Below are positions 1 to 7,254 of a stretch of 36,207 nt of DNA, one piece after another (the stretch's first letter is position 1; every line of letters starts with the position of its first letter). The notes under the pieces were generated by a model, which was not told the DNA's origin, did not search any database, and was given only the letters and a program-made list of their open reading frames with translations. Both the position numbers and the translations under genes were made by a program. The stretch is from Berkiella sp964502705. Its GTDB lineage: Bacteria > Pseudomonadota > Gammaproteobacteria > Berkiellales > Berkiellaceae. The DNA is taken from positions 1 to 36,207 of the forward strand of contig CAZCXZ010000023.1 in the NCBI GenBank assembly GCA_964502705.1, written 5' to 3'.

Positions 1-210
1 GAATTGTTTTTCAAGTAAGCAATATTTGTACTTAAGCGCCTGCTTTTCAGTAAGCTGCAAACCATAAGGTGTTTCGCGCTTACGCGTTGCACCATGCTGA
101 CCTGGACGCGTGCTTAGTTTGCACTTGCTATCAATAGCGCGTGTTTTAAAATCTAGGTCTTTCCCATATCGTCGGGATAACACACATGTTGGGCCGGTAT
201 ATCTCGCCAT
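1..210 (-). CDS. rpsD: 30S ribosomal protein S4, 5' part (runs off left edge)
   Basis: The first 70 residues of S4 are read from an ATG at 210; the rest lies beyond the left edge. It starts MARYTGP and carries the S4 pattern LSRRYGKDL, then TRPGQHGA, and ends within YCLLEKQF, matching the N-terminal domain of E. coli S4. S4 is a primary 16S rRNA binder and in E. coli also represses translation of the alpha operon. It follows rpsK by 17 nt, the normal alpha-operon order rpsM-rpsK-rpsD. Two cysteines (about C9 and C30) are visible but are not arranged as a zinc knuckle. Identification is secure; completeness cannot be judged. Confidence 0.95.
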   Translation of the reverse strand, partial: MARYTGPTCVLSRRYGKDLDFKTRAIDSKCKLSTRPGQHGATRKRETPYGLQLTEKQALKYKYCLLEKQF

Positions 211-227
211 GTTGATTCTCTCTTAAT

Positions 228-719
228 TTATACTCGACGTTGCTTAGGCGCACGGCAACCATTGAATGGTATGCCAGTGACATCGAAAATAGCTGTAATT
301 GATACAAAATCACGCACAGCTCGCACAGATGCATCACGACCAGGTCCTGGACCGTAAATTCTTACTTCAGCAGATTCAGCGCCATAAAGCTCTTTCGCTT
401 TTTGAATGGCTTTGCCTGCTGCGACCTGACCTGCAAAAGGTGTGCTTTTGCGGGAACCTCTAAAACCACAACCACCTGCAGTTGCCCAAGACAAGGTATT
501 ACCTTTTACGTCTGTGACAGTGATTAAGGTGTTATTGAAGGATGCATAGACATGAACAATCACGTCACTGATCATGCGCTTTGATTTTCTCTTAGAGCGC
601 CCTTTAGAGCCTGCTGCTCCGCTTTCTGATCCAGTTGCTCCGCCTGCACCACCTTCTGTTCCGGTGATTACGCCTGAGCCGCCCTCTTCTTCAGTGACTT
701 GTGTGCTTTCTATTGACAT
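228..719 (-). CDS. rpsK: 30S ribosomal protein S11 with Gly/Glu-rich N-terminal extension
   Basis: S11 sits on the platform of the 30S subunit near the 3' end of 16S rRNA. The conserved body begins with the basic stretch SKGRSKRKSKR at about residue 38 and continues through HVYASFNNT, FRGSRKSTPFA, GPGPGR and the C-terminal CRAPKQRRV. At 163 residues it is about 34 longer than E. coli S11. The excess is an N-terminal low-complexity segment rich in Gly, Ala, Ser and Glu. The ATG at 719 has only a weak ribosome site (GGGA). The next internal Met (residue 49) would remove the basic stretch that aligns with E. coli, so the long start is preferred. Lies 24 nt after rpsM. Confidence 0.95.
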   Translation of the reverse strand: MSIESTQVTEEEGGSGVITGTEGGAGGATGSESGAAGSKGRSKRKSKRMISDVIVHVYASFNNTLITVTDVKGNTLSWATAGGCGFRGSRKSTPFAGQVAAGKAIQKAKELYGAESAEVRIYGPGPGRDASVRAVRDFVSITAIFDVTGIPFNGCRAPKQRRV

Positions 720-743
720 GACAATCCCAAGTAATTAATTAGA

Positions 744-1127
744 CTATTTTGCTTTACCAGCGTCTTTACTAATACGATTTCCGCGTGGACCTTTACAGGT
801 TCTTGCGTTCGTACGTGTACGCTGTCCACGTGCCGGCAATCTGGCACGATGGCGTTTGCCTCGGTAACAACCGACGTCACGCAAGCGCTTAATACGCATG
901 GTTACTTCTCGGCGTAAGTCACCTTCGGTTGTATAAGCACCCACCGCATCCTGTAAACGACGCGCAGTCTCTTCATCCAAGTCTTTAATCTTGGTGTTAG
1001 TTGGAATGCTAAGTTTTTCGCAAATATTAATTGCTCGGGTTTTACCGATCCCAAAGATGCTTTGTAAAGCAACCCAAATGTGCTTATTCGGCTCTAGTGG
1101 CACATTCTGAATTCGGACCACAGACAT
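744..1127 (-). CDS. rpsM: 30S ribosomal protein S13
   Basis: S13 is a 30S head protein that contacts the P-site tRNA and forms bridges to the 50S subunit. The protein is 127 residues (E. coli 118). Diagnostic stretches are FGIGKTRA (helix-two-turn-helix region), TEGDLRREV, IKRLRDVGCYRG, LPARGQRTRTNARTCKGPRG and a basic tail. The N-terminus (MSVVRIQNVPL) differs from the usual MARIAG start, and one Arg of the NARTRKGPR signature is Cys. The start has an AGGAGTC ribosome site. It is the first gene of the alpha operon, separated from rpmJ by 121 nt that contain a probable promoter. In E. coli this leader is the S4 repression site. Confidence 0.96.
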   Translation of the reverse strand: MSVVRIQNVPLEPNKHIWVALQSIFGIGKTRAINICEKLSIPTNTKIKDLDEETARRLQDAVGAYTTEGDLRREVTMRIKRLRDVGCYRGKRHRARLPARGQRTRTNARTCKGPRGNRISKDAGKAK

Positions 1128-1166
1128 GAAAGACTCCTAATAGACCCCGGCGCTTGTAGACGCAAC

Positions 1167-1195
1167 AGACTACTGCACCTATGATAAAAAATCAA
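1167..1195 (-). promoter_or_regulatory. Candidate alpha-operon promoter in the rpmJ-rpsM gap
   Basis: On the minus strand TTGATT (1190-1195) and TAGTCT (1167-1172) are spaced by exactly 17 nt, with an A-rich tract just upstream of the -35 box. The position, 40 nt ahead of rpsM and after rpmJ, is where E. coli has its alpha-operon promoter and the S4-binding leader. The -10 match is weak, so this is a candidate only; the block could also be read through from spc. Confidence 0.4.
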
Positions 1196-1248
1196 TTTTT
1201 TTAGAAACTTACCTACTTTTGGCTTTACGCCTTGAATAAGCGACCGTT

Positions 1249-1377
1249 CTAACCTTGGCGCTGTTTATGACGAGCATTATCTTTACAGATAACAAACAAA
1301 GCTTTTTTATTACGTTTTGTTCGGCTTACCACTTTACAGCTTTTACACATTTTGCGAATTGACGCACGTACTTTCAT
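1249..1377 (-). CDS. rpmJ: 50S ribosomal protein L36
   Basis: A 42-residue ORF starting MKVRASIRKMCKSC and ending ARHKQRQG is L36, the smallest 50S protein. The zinc-ribbon ligands are present: Cys11, Cys14, Cys31 and His36. It is four residues longer than the 38-residue E. coli protein because of extra residues in the loop between the two ligand pairs (TKRNKKA). The ATG at 1377 follows a GGGG ribosome site. It lies 14 nt after the secY stop, the usual secY-rpmJ order, and closes the spc operon before the alpha-operon gap. Confidence 0.95.
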   Translation of the reverse strand: MKVRASIRKMCKSCKVVSRTKRNKKALFVICKDNARHKQRQG

Positions 1378-1391
1378 ACATTTACCCCAAA

Positions 1392-2729
1392 TTACCTAAA
1401 TAACCCAAACCCGCCGGGACCACCATTGCGCCCCTTTAAGTTAGCTTTGCGCATTAATGATTCGTATTGCTGTGACATCAAGTGCGCTTGAATTTGAGCA
1501 ATAAAATCCATGATAACAACCACAATAATTAACAAAGAAGTACCACCAAAGTAGAACGGCACTTTCCATGCTAATACTAAGAACTCAGGCAATATCGATA
1601 TACAGGTAATATAAAGAGCGCCAACGAGTGTCAATCTTGTCATGACGGTATCGATGTAGCTTGCTGTTTGATCACCTGGTCGAATTCCGGGCACAAATGC
1701 CCCTGAGCGCTTCAAATTATCTGCTGTTTCTTTAGGGTTAAACACTAATGCCGTGTAAAAGAAACAGAAGAAAATAATACCGCTAGCAAACAATAAAATG
1801 TAAAGCGGCTGGCCTGGCTGCAATGCCAAACCAATTTCCGTCAACCAAGTGGCTTGCGTTGTTTGACCACTAAACCATTGACTGATGGACGCTGGAAATA
1901 AAATTAAGCTTGATGCAAAAATCGGCGGAATAACCCCTGCCATGTTAATTTTTAACGGCAAGTGGCTTTGTTGCGCCGCGTACATCTTACGACCTTGCTG
2001 GCGTTTTGCATAATTAACTGTAATTCTTCGTTGGCCGCGCTCTACAAACACCACAAATGCGGTAATACCGAGCAGAACCAATAGCAGCGCAATTAATGCA
2101 AAGCCATTCATATTGCCTTGGCGCACTTGCTCAAACGTGTTGCCAATCGCACTTGGCAAACCTGATGCGATACCCGCAAAAATGATAAGCGAAATACCGT
2201 TACCTACACCACGCTCAGTGATCTTCTCGCCTAACCACATTAAGAACATCGTACCCGTTACTAAGGTTACTACCGTTGTTAAGTGAAAGAGAAAACCTGA
2301 GTACAACGTCGTACCTGAGCTAACAAGAAACTTACTCATTCCAAACGCCTGGAAGGTTGCCAATAGCAACGTACCCATGCGCGTGTACTGAGCGATCTTA
2401 CGTTTGCCCATTTCACCTTCTTTCTTTAGTTGCTCTAAAGAAGGAACGATGACTGTCATTAACTGCATAATAATGGAAGCAGAAATGTACGGCATAATCC
2501 CAAGGGCAAACAACGATAGTCGTTGCAGAGCGCCCCCTGAGAAAACGCCCGCCATGCCAATAATACTGTTTTGGCTGTTGGCGAAAATTTCTGCCAATCG
2601 AGCGGCATTAATTCCTGGGACAGGAATATGCGCACCGATACGAAAAACGATCAAACCCCACAGCACAAACCAGAGCCGTTGTTTGAGTTCCGCAAGTCCA
2701 CTCGATTGATTTTTTCCAGAACCTATCAT
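1392..2729 (-). CDS. secY: Preprotein translocase subunit SecY
   Basis: SecY forms the ten-helix channel of the Sec translocon in the inner membrane, with SecE (encoded at 26735-27115) and SecG. The 445-residue protein shows the family landmarks in order: GLAELKQRLWFVL before helix 1, IPVPGIN, the plug region FSGGALQRLS, ALGIMPYISASIIMQL, QYTRMGT, GNGISLIIFAGI, VVFVERGQRRI followed by NYAKRQQGRK, ALVFNPKETADNL and FVPGIRPG. The C-terminus ends in a Gly-rich NGGPGGFGLFR. ATG at 2729 lies 6 nt after the rplO stop, as in other spc operons. Nothing suggests loss of function. Confidence 0.98.
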   Translation of the reverse strand: MIGSGKNQSSGLAELKQRLWFVLWGLIVFRIGAHIPVPGINAARLAEIFANSQNSIIGMAGVFSGGALQRLSLFALGIMPYISASIIMQLMTVIVPSLEQLKKEGEMGKRKIAQYTRMGTLLLATFQAFGMSKFLVSSGTTLYSGFLFHLTTVVTLVTGTMFLMWLGEKITERGVGNGISLIIFAGIASGLPSAIGNTFEQVRQGNMNGFALIALLLVLLGITAFVVFVERGQRRITVNYAKRQQGRKMYAAQQSHLPLKINMAGVIPPIFASSLILFPASISQWFSGQTTQATWLTEIGLALQPGQPLYILLFASGIIFFCFFYTALVFNPKETADNLKRSGAFVPGIRPGDQTASYIDTVMTRLTLVGALYITCISILPEFLVLAWKVPFYFGGTSLLIIVVVIMDFIAQIQAHLMSQQYESLMRKANLKGRNGGPGGFGLFR

Positions 2730-2735
2730 TGGTTA

Positions 2736-3173
2736 TTAAGCCTCTACTTTTCCGCCTTTGGCTTCAATAGCGGCTTTAGCACCCGCTGTTAAACCAATTC
2801 CGGAAATGGTGAGCCCATCATGGGTCAATTCGCCACTAAGAATAATCTTGGCACGTTTAATATTGGCGGAAATGATGCCAGCATCCAGTAATGTTTGCAG
2901 GTTAACCACTTTGCCTTCAATTTTATTCAATTCGCTTAAGCGAACTTCTTGGAAACCTAACGCTTTGCGTGAACGGAAACCAAATTTTGGCAAGCGACGT
3001 TGTAAAGGCATCTGACCGCCTTCAAAACCTACTTTATGATAACCACCCGCACGTGCTCTTTGACCTTTATGGCCCTTACCGCAAGTTTTACCTTTACCGC
3101 TACCTGGACCGCGACCAACGCGTTTACCGGTTTTTCTGGCGCCTTCGCCTGCTGTAATCGTATTGAGTTTCAT
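2736..3173 (-). CDS. rplO: 50S ribosomal protein L15
   Basis: L15 binds 23S rRNA late in 50S assembly. The 145-residue protein (E. coli 144) has the N-terminal Gly/Lys-rich extension that threads into rRNA (GKRVGRGPGSGKGKT, KGHKGQRARAGG), then FEGGQMPLQRRLPKFGF, and a C-terminal globular domain ending ANIKRAKIILSG and AIEAKGGKVEA. The ATG at 3173 touches the rpmD stop, so the two are probably translationally coupled. It is followed 6 nt later by secY. Confidence 0.97.
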   Translation of the reverse strand: MKLNTITAGEGARKTGKRVGRGPGSGKGKTCGKGHKGQRARAGGYHKVGFEGGQMPLQRRLPKFGFRSRKALGFQEVRLSELNKIEGKVVNLQTLLDAGIISANIKRAKIILSGELTHDGLTISGIGLTAGAKAAIEAKGGKVEA

Positions 3174-3379
3174 TATGCTTCCTCAACTTTGACCATAAAA
3201 TAAATTTTATTAATCATTCCGCGAATCGCTGGTGTGTCTTGAAGGTGAACAGTTTGATGAATTCGCTTCAAACCCAAGCCGCTTGCATTAGCAAGCTGGT
3301 TTGGCAAACGCTTAGCCAAACTCTTGGTTAATGTTACCGACAATGACTTCTTGGCTTCTGCTGGTTTTGCTTTAGACAT
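3173..3379 (-). CDS. rpmD: 50S ribosomal protein L30
   Basis: L30 is recognised by LGLKRIHQTVHLQDTPAIRGMINKI and MVKVEEA at the C-terminus (read in two parts, this matches E. coli LGLRRIGHTV, EDTPAIRGMIN and MVKVEE). With the ATG at 3379 it is 68 residues, 9 longer than E. coli, because of a Lys/Ala-rich N-terminus (MSKAKPAEAKK). The GTG further upstream is less likely because it would extend deeper into rpsE. The start overlaps the end of rpsE by 8 nt and the stop touches rplO, so the three genes are tightly coupled. Confidence 0.95.
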   Translation of the reverse strand: MSKAKPAEAKKSLSVTLTKSLAKRLPNQLANASGLGLKRIHQTVHLQDTPAIRGMINKIYFMVKVEEA

Positions 3380-3890
3380 TAGCTTCACCCGTAATTTCTT
3401 CTACTGTTTTACCACGTTTATCAGCAATGGCTTGTGGTGAATGTGATCCAGCCAAACCTTTCATGGTTGCACGAACCACGTTAACAGGATTTGTTGAGCC
3501 ATAGCACTTCGCCAAAATATTGTGGATACCGGCAACTTCAAATATCGCGCGCATCGCGCCACCGGCAATAATACCGGTACCATCAGATGCAGGCTTCATG
3601 AAAACTTTTGAAGCGCCATGTGATGAAACGATCGTATGGTGAACGGTGGTGCCTTGCATAGGAATTTCGACCAAATTACGTCGAGCATTTTCCATCGCTT
3701 TGCGAATTGCTTCAGGCACTTCACGTGCTTTACCACGGCCAATTCCTACTCGACCACTGCCATTACCAACAACAGTTAGCGCTGAGAAACCAAATATACG
3801 GCCACCCTTCACAACTTTTGCAGTTCTGCGTACTTCGATTAACTTTTCTTCGTATTGACCATCGGTCTTTTGGTCTTGTTTTGATGCCAT
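3372..3890 (-). CDS. rpsE: 30S ribosomal protein S5
   Basis: S5 lies at the solvent side of the 30S decoding region and affects translational accuracy. The 172-residue protein (E. coli 167) has the double-stranded RNA-binding-like N-terminal domain (RRTAKVVKGGRIFGFSAL, VVGNGSGRVGIGRGKA) and the C-terminal domain (IRKAMENARRNL, ASDGTGIIAGGAMRAI, AGIHNILAKCYGS, NVVRATMKGL). The VKGGR loop, where spectinomycin-resistance changes occur in E. coli, has the wild-type form. ATG at 3890 follows rplR by 11 nt; the gene overlaps rpmD by 8 nt. Confidence 0.97.
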   Translation of the reverse strand: MASKQDQKTDGQYEEKLIEVRRTAKVVKGGRIFGFSALTVVGNGSGRVGIGRGKAREVPEAIRKAMENARRNLVEIPMQGTTVHHTIVSSHGASKVFMKPASDGTGIIAGGAMRAIFEVAGIHNILAKCYGSTNPVNVVRATMKGLAGSHSPQAIADKRGKTVEEITGEANV

Positions 3891-3901
3891 GATGCCAACC
3901 T

Positions 3902-4273
3902 TTAAACCGTTAAACCATGTTCATTTGCTGATTGTATTAATGCTGCTACACGACCATGGAATTTGAATCCTGAACGGTCTGAGGCTGCAGAATTGATACC
4001 CGCTTCCTTAGCTCTTTCGGCTAATAATTTACCAACTTGTTTTGATAAGTCGGTTTTTGTCTCTTCACCTTTCGCTGCATCTTTAATCGCTTTTTCTAAA
4101 CTAGATGCACTAGCTAGAATTTTTCCGCCTACTGGCGCGATTAATTGAGCATAGATATGTTTTGCTGATCGACCAATACACAAACGTACCGTGCCTTTTT
4201 CAGCTCCTAATCGCTTAATATGCTCTCTAGTGCGACGCGATCTTCTAATACGCGCGATACGCTTTTTATTCAT
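3902..4273 (-). CDS. rplR: 50S ribosomal protein L18
   Basis: L18 binds 5S rRNA together with L5 and helps bring it into the 50S subunit. The 123-residue protein (E. coli 117) starts with a highly basic segment (RIARIRRSRRTREHIK), followed by RLCIGRSAKHIYAQLI, and ends with SDRSGFKFHGRVAALI, the standard L18 C-terminus. The middle shows a slightly longer KDAAKGEETKTDLSKQVG region than E. coli. ATG at 4273, with a GAGAGA ribosome site, follows rplF by 14 nt. Confidence 0.97.
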   Translation of the reverse strand: MNKKRIARIRRSRRTREHIKRLGAEKGTVRLCIGRSAKHIYAQLIAPVGGKILASASSLEKAIKDAAKGEETKTDLSKQVGKLLAERAKEAGINSAASDRSGFKFHGRVAALIQSANEHGLTV

Positions 4274-4287
4274 TGTCTCTCACCTAA

Positions 4288-4851
4288 TTATTTTTTCTTG
4301 GTTTCTTTCAAAATAATCACTTCATCTGCATAGCGAATGCCTTTGCCTTTGTAAGGCTCAGGGCTACGTAATCCGCCGCAAATGCCACGAATATCCGCTG
4401 CTACTTGACCGACTAATTGTCTGTCTATCCCGGTCACTTCAATTTCAGTGAATGTAGCTGATGCTAATTCAATACCAGCAGGTGCTACATAAGTGACTGG
4501 ATGAGAAAGACCTAATGTCAAATTCAACATAGGACGACCATCTTTGGATTTCGCTAATTGTGAACGATACCCTACGCCAACCAACGTCAGTTTTTTTACA
4601 AAACCTTCAGTCACGCCTTTTACATGGTTTTGCAAAATAGCGCGTGTGGTGCCAGCAAGTGCATCAGCATTTACTGCATCTGGCTTTGTTGTGATTTTGA
4701 TCTGTTGATCTTCAAATACAACATTAACCGCATTTGTTAACGGTTGCTTAAGTTCCCCTTTAGGCCCTTTAACGGCAACGACGTTGTTTGCGATATGCAC
4801 TTCAACGCCTTTGGGAACGTCAATCGGTAATCTTCCGACTCTTGATGACAT
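4288..4851 (-). CDS. rplF: 50S ribosomal protein L6
   Basis: L6 binds near the sarcin-ricin loop and is needed for late 50S assembly. The protein is 187 residues (E. coli 177). Diagnostic stretches are RVGRLPIDVPKGVEV, VKGPKGEL, LTLVGVGYRSQL, LTLGLSHPVTY, IEVTGIDRQLVGQVAADIRG and PEPYKGKGIRYADEVI, with a Lys-rich tail. Two tandem L6 folds are therefore complete. ATG at 4851 follows rpsH by 10 nt. Confidence 0.97.
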   Translation of the reverse strand: MSSRVGRLPIDVPKGVEVHIANNVVAVKGPKGELKQPLTNAVNVVFEDQQIKITTKPDAVNADALAGTTRAILQNHVKGVTEGFVKKLTLVGVGYRSQLAKSKDGRPMLNLTLGLSHPVTYVAPAGIELASATFTEIEVTGIDRQLVGQVAADIRGICGGLRSPEPYKGKGIRYADEVIILKETKKK

Positions 4852-4861
4852 GTTTTACCCC

Positions 4862-5257
4862 TTACGCTACATAGCACAGGACTTCGCCGCCCTGTCCATT
4901 TGCAACTGCTGAACGTCCTGTCATGACCCCTTGCGAGGTTGAGACAATCGTAATACCCAAATTGTCCATAACAATCGGCATCTCACGCGCTGAGGTGAAT
5001 TGACGCAAGCCCGGACGACTAACTCGTTTAATCATTTCAATAACTGGTTTGTCATTGAAATATTTCAAAGATACTTTGAGCGATTTTTTGCCTTCATTGT
5101 CTTCTACTGCAAAATCAGCAATGTACCCTTCGTCTTTTAATACATTCGCGATTGCAATTTTAATCTTAGAAGAAGGCATTGTGACATCTGCTAAACTAGC
5201 AGACTGTCCATTACGGATCCGCGTTAACATGTCCGCGATAGGATCCTGCATACTCAT
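4862..5257 (-). CDS. rpsH: 30S ribosomal protein S8
   Basis: S8 is a primary 16S rRNA binder and in E. coli also the translational repressor of the spc operon, binding an rRNA-like hairpin in rplE mRNA. The 131-residue protein begins MSMQDPIADMLTRIRNGQ, nearly identical to E. coli, and continues with VTMPSSKIKIAIANVLKDEG, RVSRPGLRQ and LGITIVSTSQGVMTGR, ending GGEVLCYVA. The ATG at 5257 has GAGGAG upstream. It lies 16 nt after rpsN. Confidence 0.98.
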   Translation of the reverse strand: MSMQDPIADMLTRIRNGQSASLADVTMPSSKIKIAIANVLKDEGYIADFAVEDNEGKKSLKVSLKYFNDKPVIEMIKRVSRPGLRQFTSAREMPIVMDNLGITIVSTSQGVMTGRSAVANGQGGEVLCYVA

Positions 5258-5273
5258 GGTGTTCTCCTCAAAG

Positions 5274-5579
5274 CTACCAACTTGATTTAACTAATCCAGG
5301 AACTTCGCCTGACATTGCACGTCGACGTAGTTCGTTACGGCATAAGCTGAATTTGCGATATACACCGCGCACTCTGCCTGTAATGCTGCAACGGCGTGAC
5401 AAACGCACCTTGCACGAATCGCGCGGCAACTTTTCAAATTTTGCTAGAACTTCGAACTTAGCATCAATATCCAAATCTGGATCGTTTAGCTGTTGACGTA
5501 GCTCTTGACGCTTTGCAGTATGCTTTTCAAACTGCTGCTTACGCTTCTTTTCACGACGTACCATGCGTTGACTAGACAC
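5274..5579 (-). CDS. rpsN: 30S ribosomal protein S14 (long, zinc-free type)
   Basis: S14 is a 30S head protein. This is the 101-residue long form typical of E. coli, without the CxxC...CxxC zinc knuckle of the short form. Landmarks are LPRDSCKVRLSRRCSITGR, GVYRKFSLCRNELR and the C-terminal GEVPGLVKSSW. A GTG at 5579 is chosen because MSSQRMVRREKK aligns residue for residue with E. coli MAKQSMKAREVK and because GAGG lies 6 nt upstream; the ATG at 5564 would truncate it. The start overlaps the end of rplE by 8 nt. Confidence 0.95.
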   Translation of the reverse strand: MSSQRMVRREKKRKQQFEKHTAKRQELRQQLNDPDLDIDAKFEVLAKFEKLPRDSCKVRLSRRCSITGRVRGVYRKFSLCRNELRRRAMSGEVPGLVKSSW

Positions 5580-6189
5580 TCTTCACCTCAGCAGTTTTCG
5601 TTTCGCGAAATGGGAAATTAAAAGCTTTTAACAATGCGAAAGCTTCAGCATCAGTCTTCGCGGATGTTGTAATCGTAATATCAAGGCCACGAACAGCATC
5701 TACCTGATTGTAATCAATTTCAGGGAAGGTAATCTGTTCTTTCAGACCTAAGCTGTAGTTGCCTCGTGAGTCGAACGAACGTGGGTTCAAACCCCGAAAG
5801 TCACGTACTCGTGGCAACGCTACGCTTAATAAGCGATCCAAGAATTCATACATACGCTCACCACGTAAGGTTACTTTGCAACCGATTGGCCAACCATCAC
5901 GGATTTTGAAACCCGCAACTGATTTACGACTCAATGTAATCACCGCTTTTTGTCCTGCGATTTGCGTTAGGTTGTCTTGCGCAGCTTTCGCGATTTTTTT
6001 ATCGTCAGCGGCTTCACCTACGCCCATGTTCAAGGTTATTTTCTGAATACGCGGCACTTGCATGACATTGTCATAGCCAAATTGCTTTTCAAGCGCAGCA
6101 ATCACTTTCTCGTGGAAGTGCTTCTTCAGACGGCTCTGATTTGCTTTGTTGTCCTGGGTTTGTGCTTTAGCACTCTTACTCTTAGACAT
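5572..6189 (-). CDS. rplE: 50S ribosomal protein L5 with extended termini
   Basis: L5 binds 5S rRNA with L18 and contacts P-site tRNA. The core is very conserved: MQVPRIQKITLNMGVGEA, SRKSVAGFKIRDG, PIGCKVTLRGERMYEFLDRL, VRDFRGLNPRSFD, GNYSLGLKEQITFPEIDYN, VRGLDITITT and AFNFPFRE. From the ATG at 6189 (GAGG upstream) it is 205 residues, 26 more than E. coli. The excess is a polar N-terminal tail (MSKSKSAKAQTQDNKANQS) and a C-terminal TKTAEVKSV that reads into the start of rpsN. The ATG overlaps the end of rplX by 8 nt. Confidence 0.95.
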   Translation of the reverse strand: MSKSKSAKAQTQDNKANQSRLKKHFHEKVIAALEKQFGYDNVMQVPRIQKITLNMGVGEAADDKKIAKAAQDNLTQIAGQKAVITLSRKSVAGFKIRDGWPIGCKVTLRGERMYEFLDRLLSVALPRVRDFRGLNPRSFDSRGNYSLGLKEQITFPEIDYNQVDAVRGLDITITTSAKTDAEAFALLKAFNFPFRETKTAEVKSV

Positions 6190-6517
6190 CCACCACCTCG
6201 TTAGATGATTTGAAATATCGAACTTTATTACCATCTACAGTTCTAATGCCAACACGACTGGGTTTGTTAGTCGTAGGATCCAGCAAAGCAACTTTACAAA
6301 CCGGCATAGCCGCTTCCCGTGGAATAATTCCACCTGGCTGTTCCTTTTGTGGATTGGGTTTTACGTGTTCTTTCTTGATGTTGATACCCTCAACAACAAG
6401 CCATAAGCCAGTTTCAGGACGGCTTGTCTTAGCTAGTACTTGTAATACCGTGCCCGTGCGCCCTTTATCTTTGCCTGACGTTACCCGAACTTTATCGCCT
6501 TTTCGAATTTTGCGCAT
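6182..6517 (-). CDS. rplX: 50S ribosomal protein L24
   Basis: L24 is an assembly-initiating 50S protein with a KOW fold. The 111-residue sequence starts MRKIRKGDKVRVTSGKDKGR, the KOW motif, and continues with VEGINIKKEHVKPNP and the conserved PREAAMPVCKVALLDP, then RVGIRTVDGNKVRYFKSS. It is slightly longer than E. coli L24 (104). ATG at 6517 follows rplN by 15 nt and the 3' end overlaps rplE by 8 nt. Confidence 0.97.
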   Translation of the reverse strand: MRKIRKGDKVRVTSGKDKGRTGTVLQVLAKTSRPETGLWLVVEGINIKKEHVKPNPQKEQPGGIIPREAAMPVCKVALLDPTTNKPSRVGIRTVDGNKVRYFKSSNEVVDV

Positions 6518-6532
6518 AATAATTCTCTCAAC

Positions 6533-6898
6533 TCACAGCACTTCGGGTGCTAATGAAATAATTTTCATATAATTGTTACGTAGCTCGCGCGTAACCGGTC
6601 CGAAAATACGAGTCCCGATTGGCTGCATTTGAGCGCTTAACAATACCGCTGCATTACCATCAAAGCGGATAAGCGAACCATCGTCACGTCTCACGCCTTT
6701 ACGCGTGCGCACAACGACCGCTAGCAATACATCGCCTTTCTTTACTTTTCCACGAGGAATCGCTTCTTTGACAGTAATACGGATAACATCACCGATGCCC
6801 GCATAACGTCTTTTAGATCCCCCAAGGACCTTGATGCACATCACTCGACGGGCACCGCTATTGTCTGCCACGTCTAGAACCGTTTGCATCTGAATCAT
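6533..6898 (-). CDS. rplN: 50S ribosomal protein L14
   Basis: L14 lies at the 30S-50S interface beside L19. The 121-residue protein has MIQMQTVLDVADNSGARR, MCIKVLGGSKRRYAGIGD, EAIPRGKVKKGDV, VVVRTRKGVRR, IRFDGNAAVLL and the C-terminal GTRIFGPVTRELR and MKIISLAPEVL, which ends exactly where E. coli L14 ends. Its stop codon is TGA, which shows that TGA is a normal stop in this genome. The ATG at 6898 has GGAG upstream; longer in-frame starts have no support. First gene of the spc block. Confidence 0.97.
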   Translation of the reverse strand: MIQMQTVLDVADNSGARRVMCIKVLGGSKRRYAGIGDVIRITVKEAIPRGKVKKGDVLLAVVVRTRKGVRRDDGSLIRFDGNAAVLLSAQMQPIGTRIFGPVTRELRNNYMKIISLAPEVL

Positions 6899-6922
6899 GA
6901 TACTCTCCGCTAACTCACTAAG

Positions 6923-6985
6923 TCTTAGCCTAACAGCCACTCTCCGCCAAAAGGTCGAATATAGTACCATTGCTGTCGGCTAAGA
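6923..6985. repeat. Inverted repeat at the S10/spc boundary
   Basis: The 95-nt gap between rpsQ and rplN holds an imperfect inverted repeat. TCTTAGCC (6923-6930) pairs with GGCTAAGA (6978-6985), and ACAGC (6933-6937) pairs with GCTGT (6972-6976), giving 8 + 5 bp with a small internal loop and a 34-nt apical loop. In E. coli this boundary separates two operons. There is no U tract, so a processing or regulatory hairpin is more likely than an intrinsic terminator. Confidence 0.4.
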
Positions 6986-6993
6986 GAAACCAG

Positions 6994-7254
6994 CTACTCT
7001 GCTTTTTCTATAACCCGGACCAATTGCCAAGTTTTAGTCTTTGATATTGGTCTAACTTGTTTAATCTCAACCAAATCACCCGTTTTACTTGCATGATCAG
7101 GATCATGAATATGAAAAGTGGTTTGACGTTTGATTACCTTACCGTACTGAGGATCACGATGAGACCAAGCCACTTCGACTGTACGAGTTGCTTGGCGCTT
7201 GTCACTGATCACTTTACCGACAAGAGTACCGGACGATTGTTCAACGTTACTCAT
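6994..7254 (-). CDS. rpsQ: 30S ribosomal protein S17
   Basis: S17 is an OB-fold primary 16S rRNA binder. The 86-residue protein (E. coli 84) shows LVGKVISDKRQATRTVEV, the central HDPDHASKTGDLVEIKQVRPISKTKTWQLV, read as two adjoining blocks of at most twenty residues, and a short acidic end. ATG at 7254 overlaps the end of rpmC by 8 nt, the usual tight coupling of rplP-rpmC-rpsQ. It is the last gene of the S10 block before the inverted-repeat gap. Confidence 0.96.
   Translation of the reverse strand: MSNVEQSSGTLVGKVISDKRQATRTVEVAWSHRDPQYGKVIKRQTTFHIHDPDHASKTGDLVEIKQVRPISKTKTWQLVRVIEKAE

Noticed and set aside
6899..6970. N-terminal extension of L14 to 6970
   Set aside because: The extra residues do not match L14, and the ATG at 6898 has GGAG upstream.
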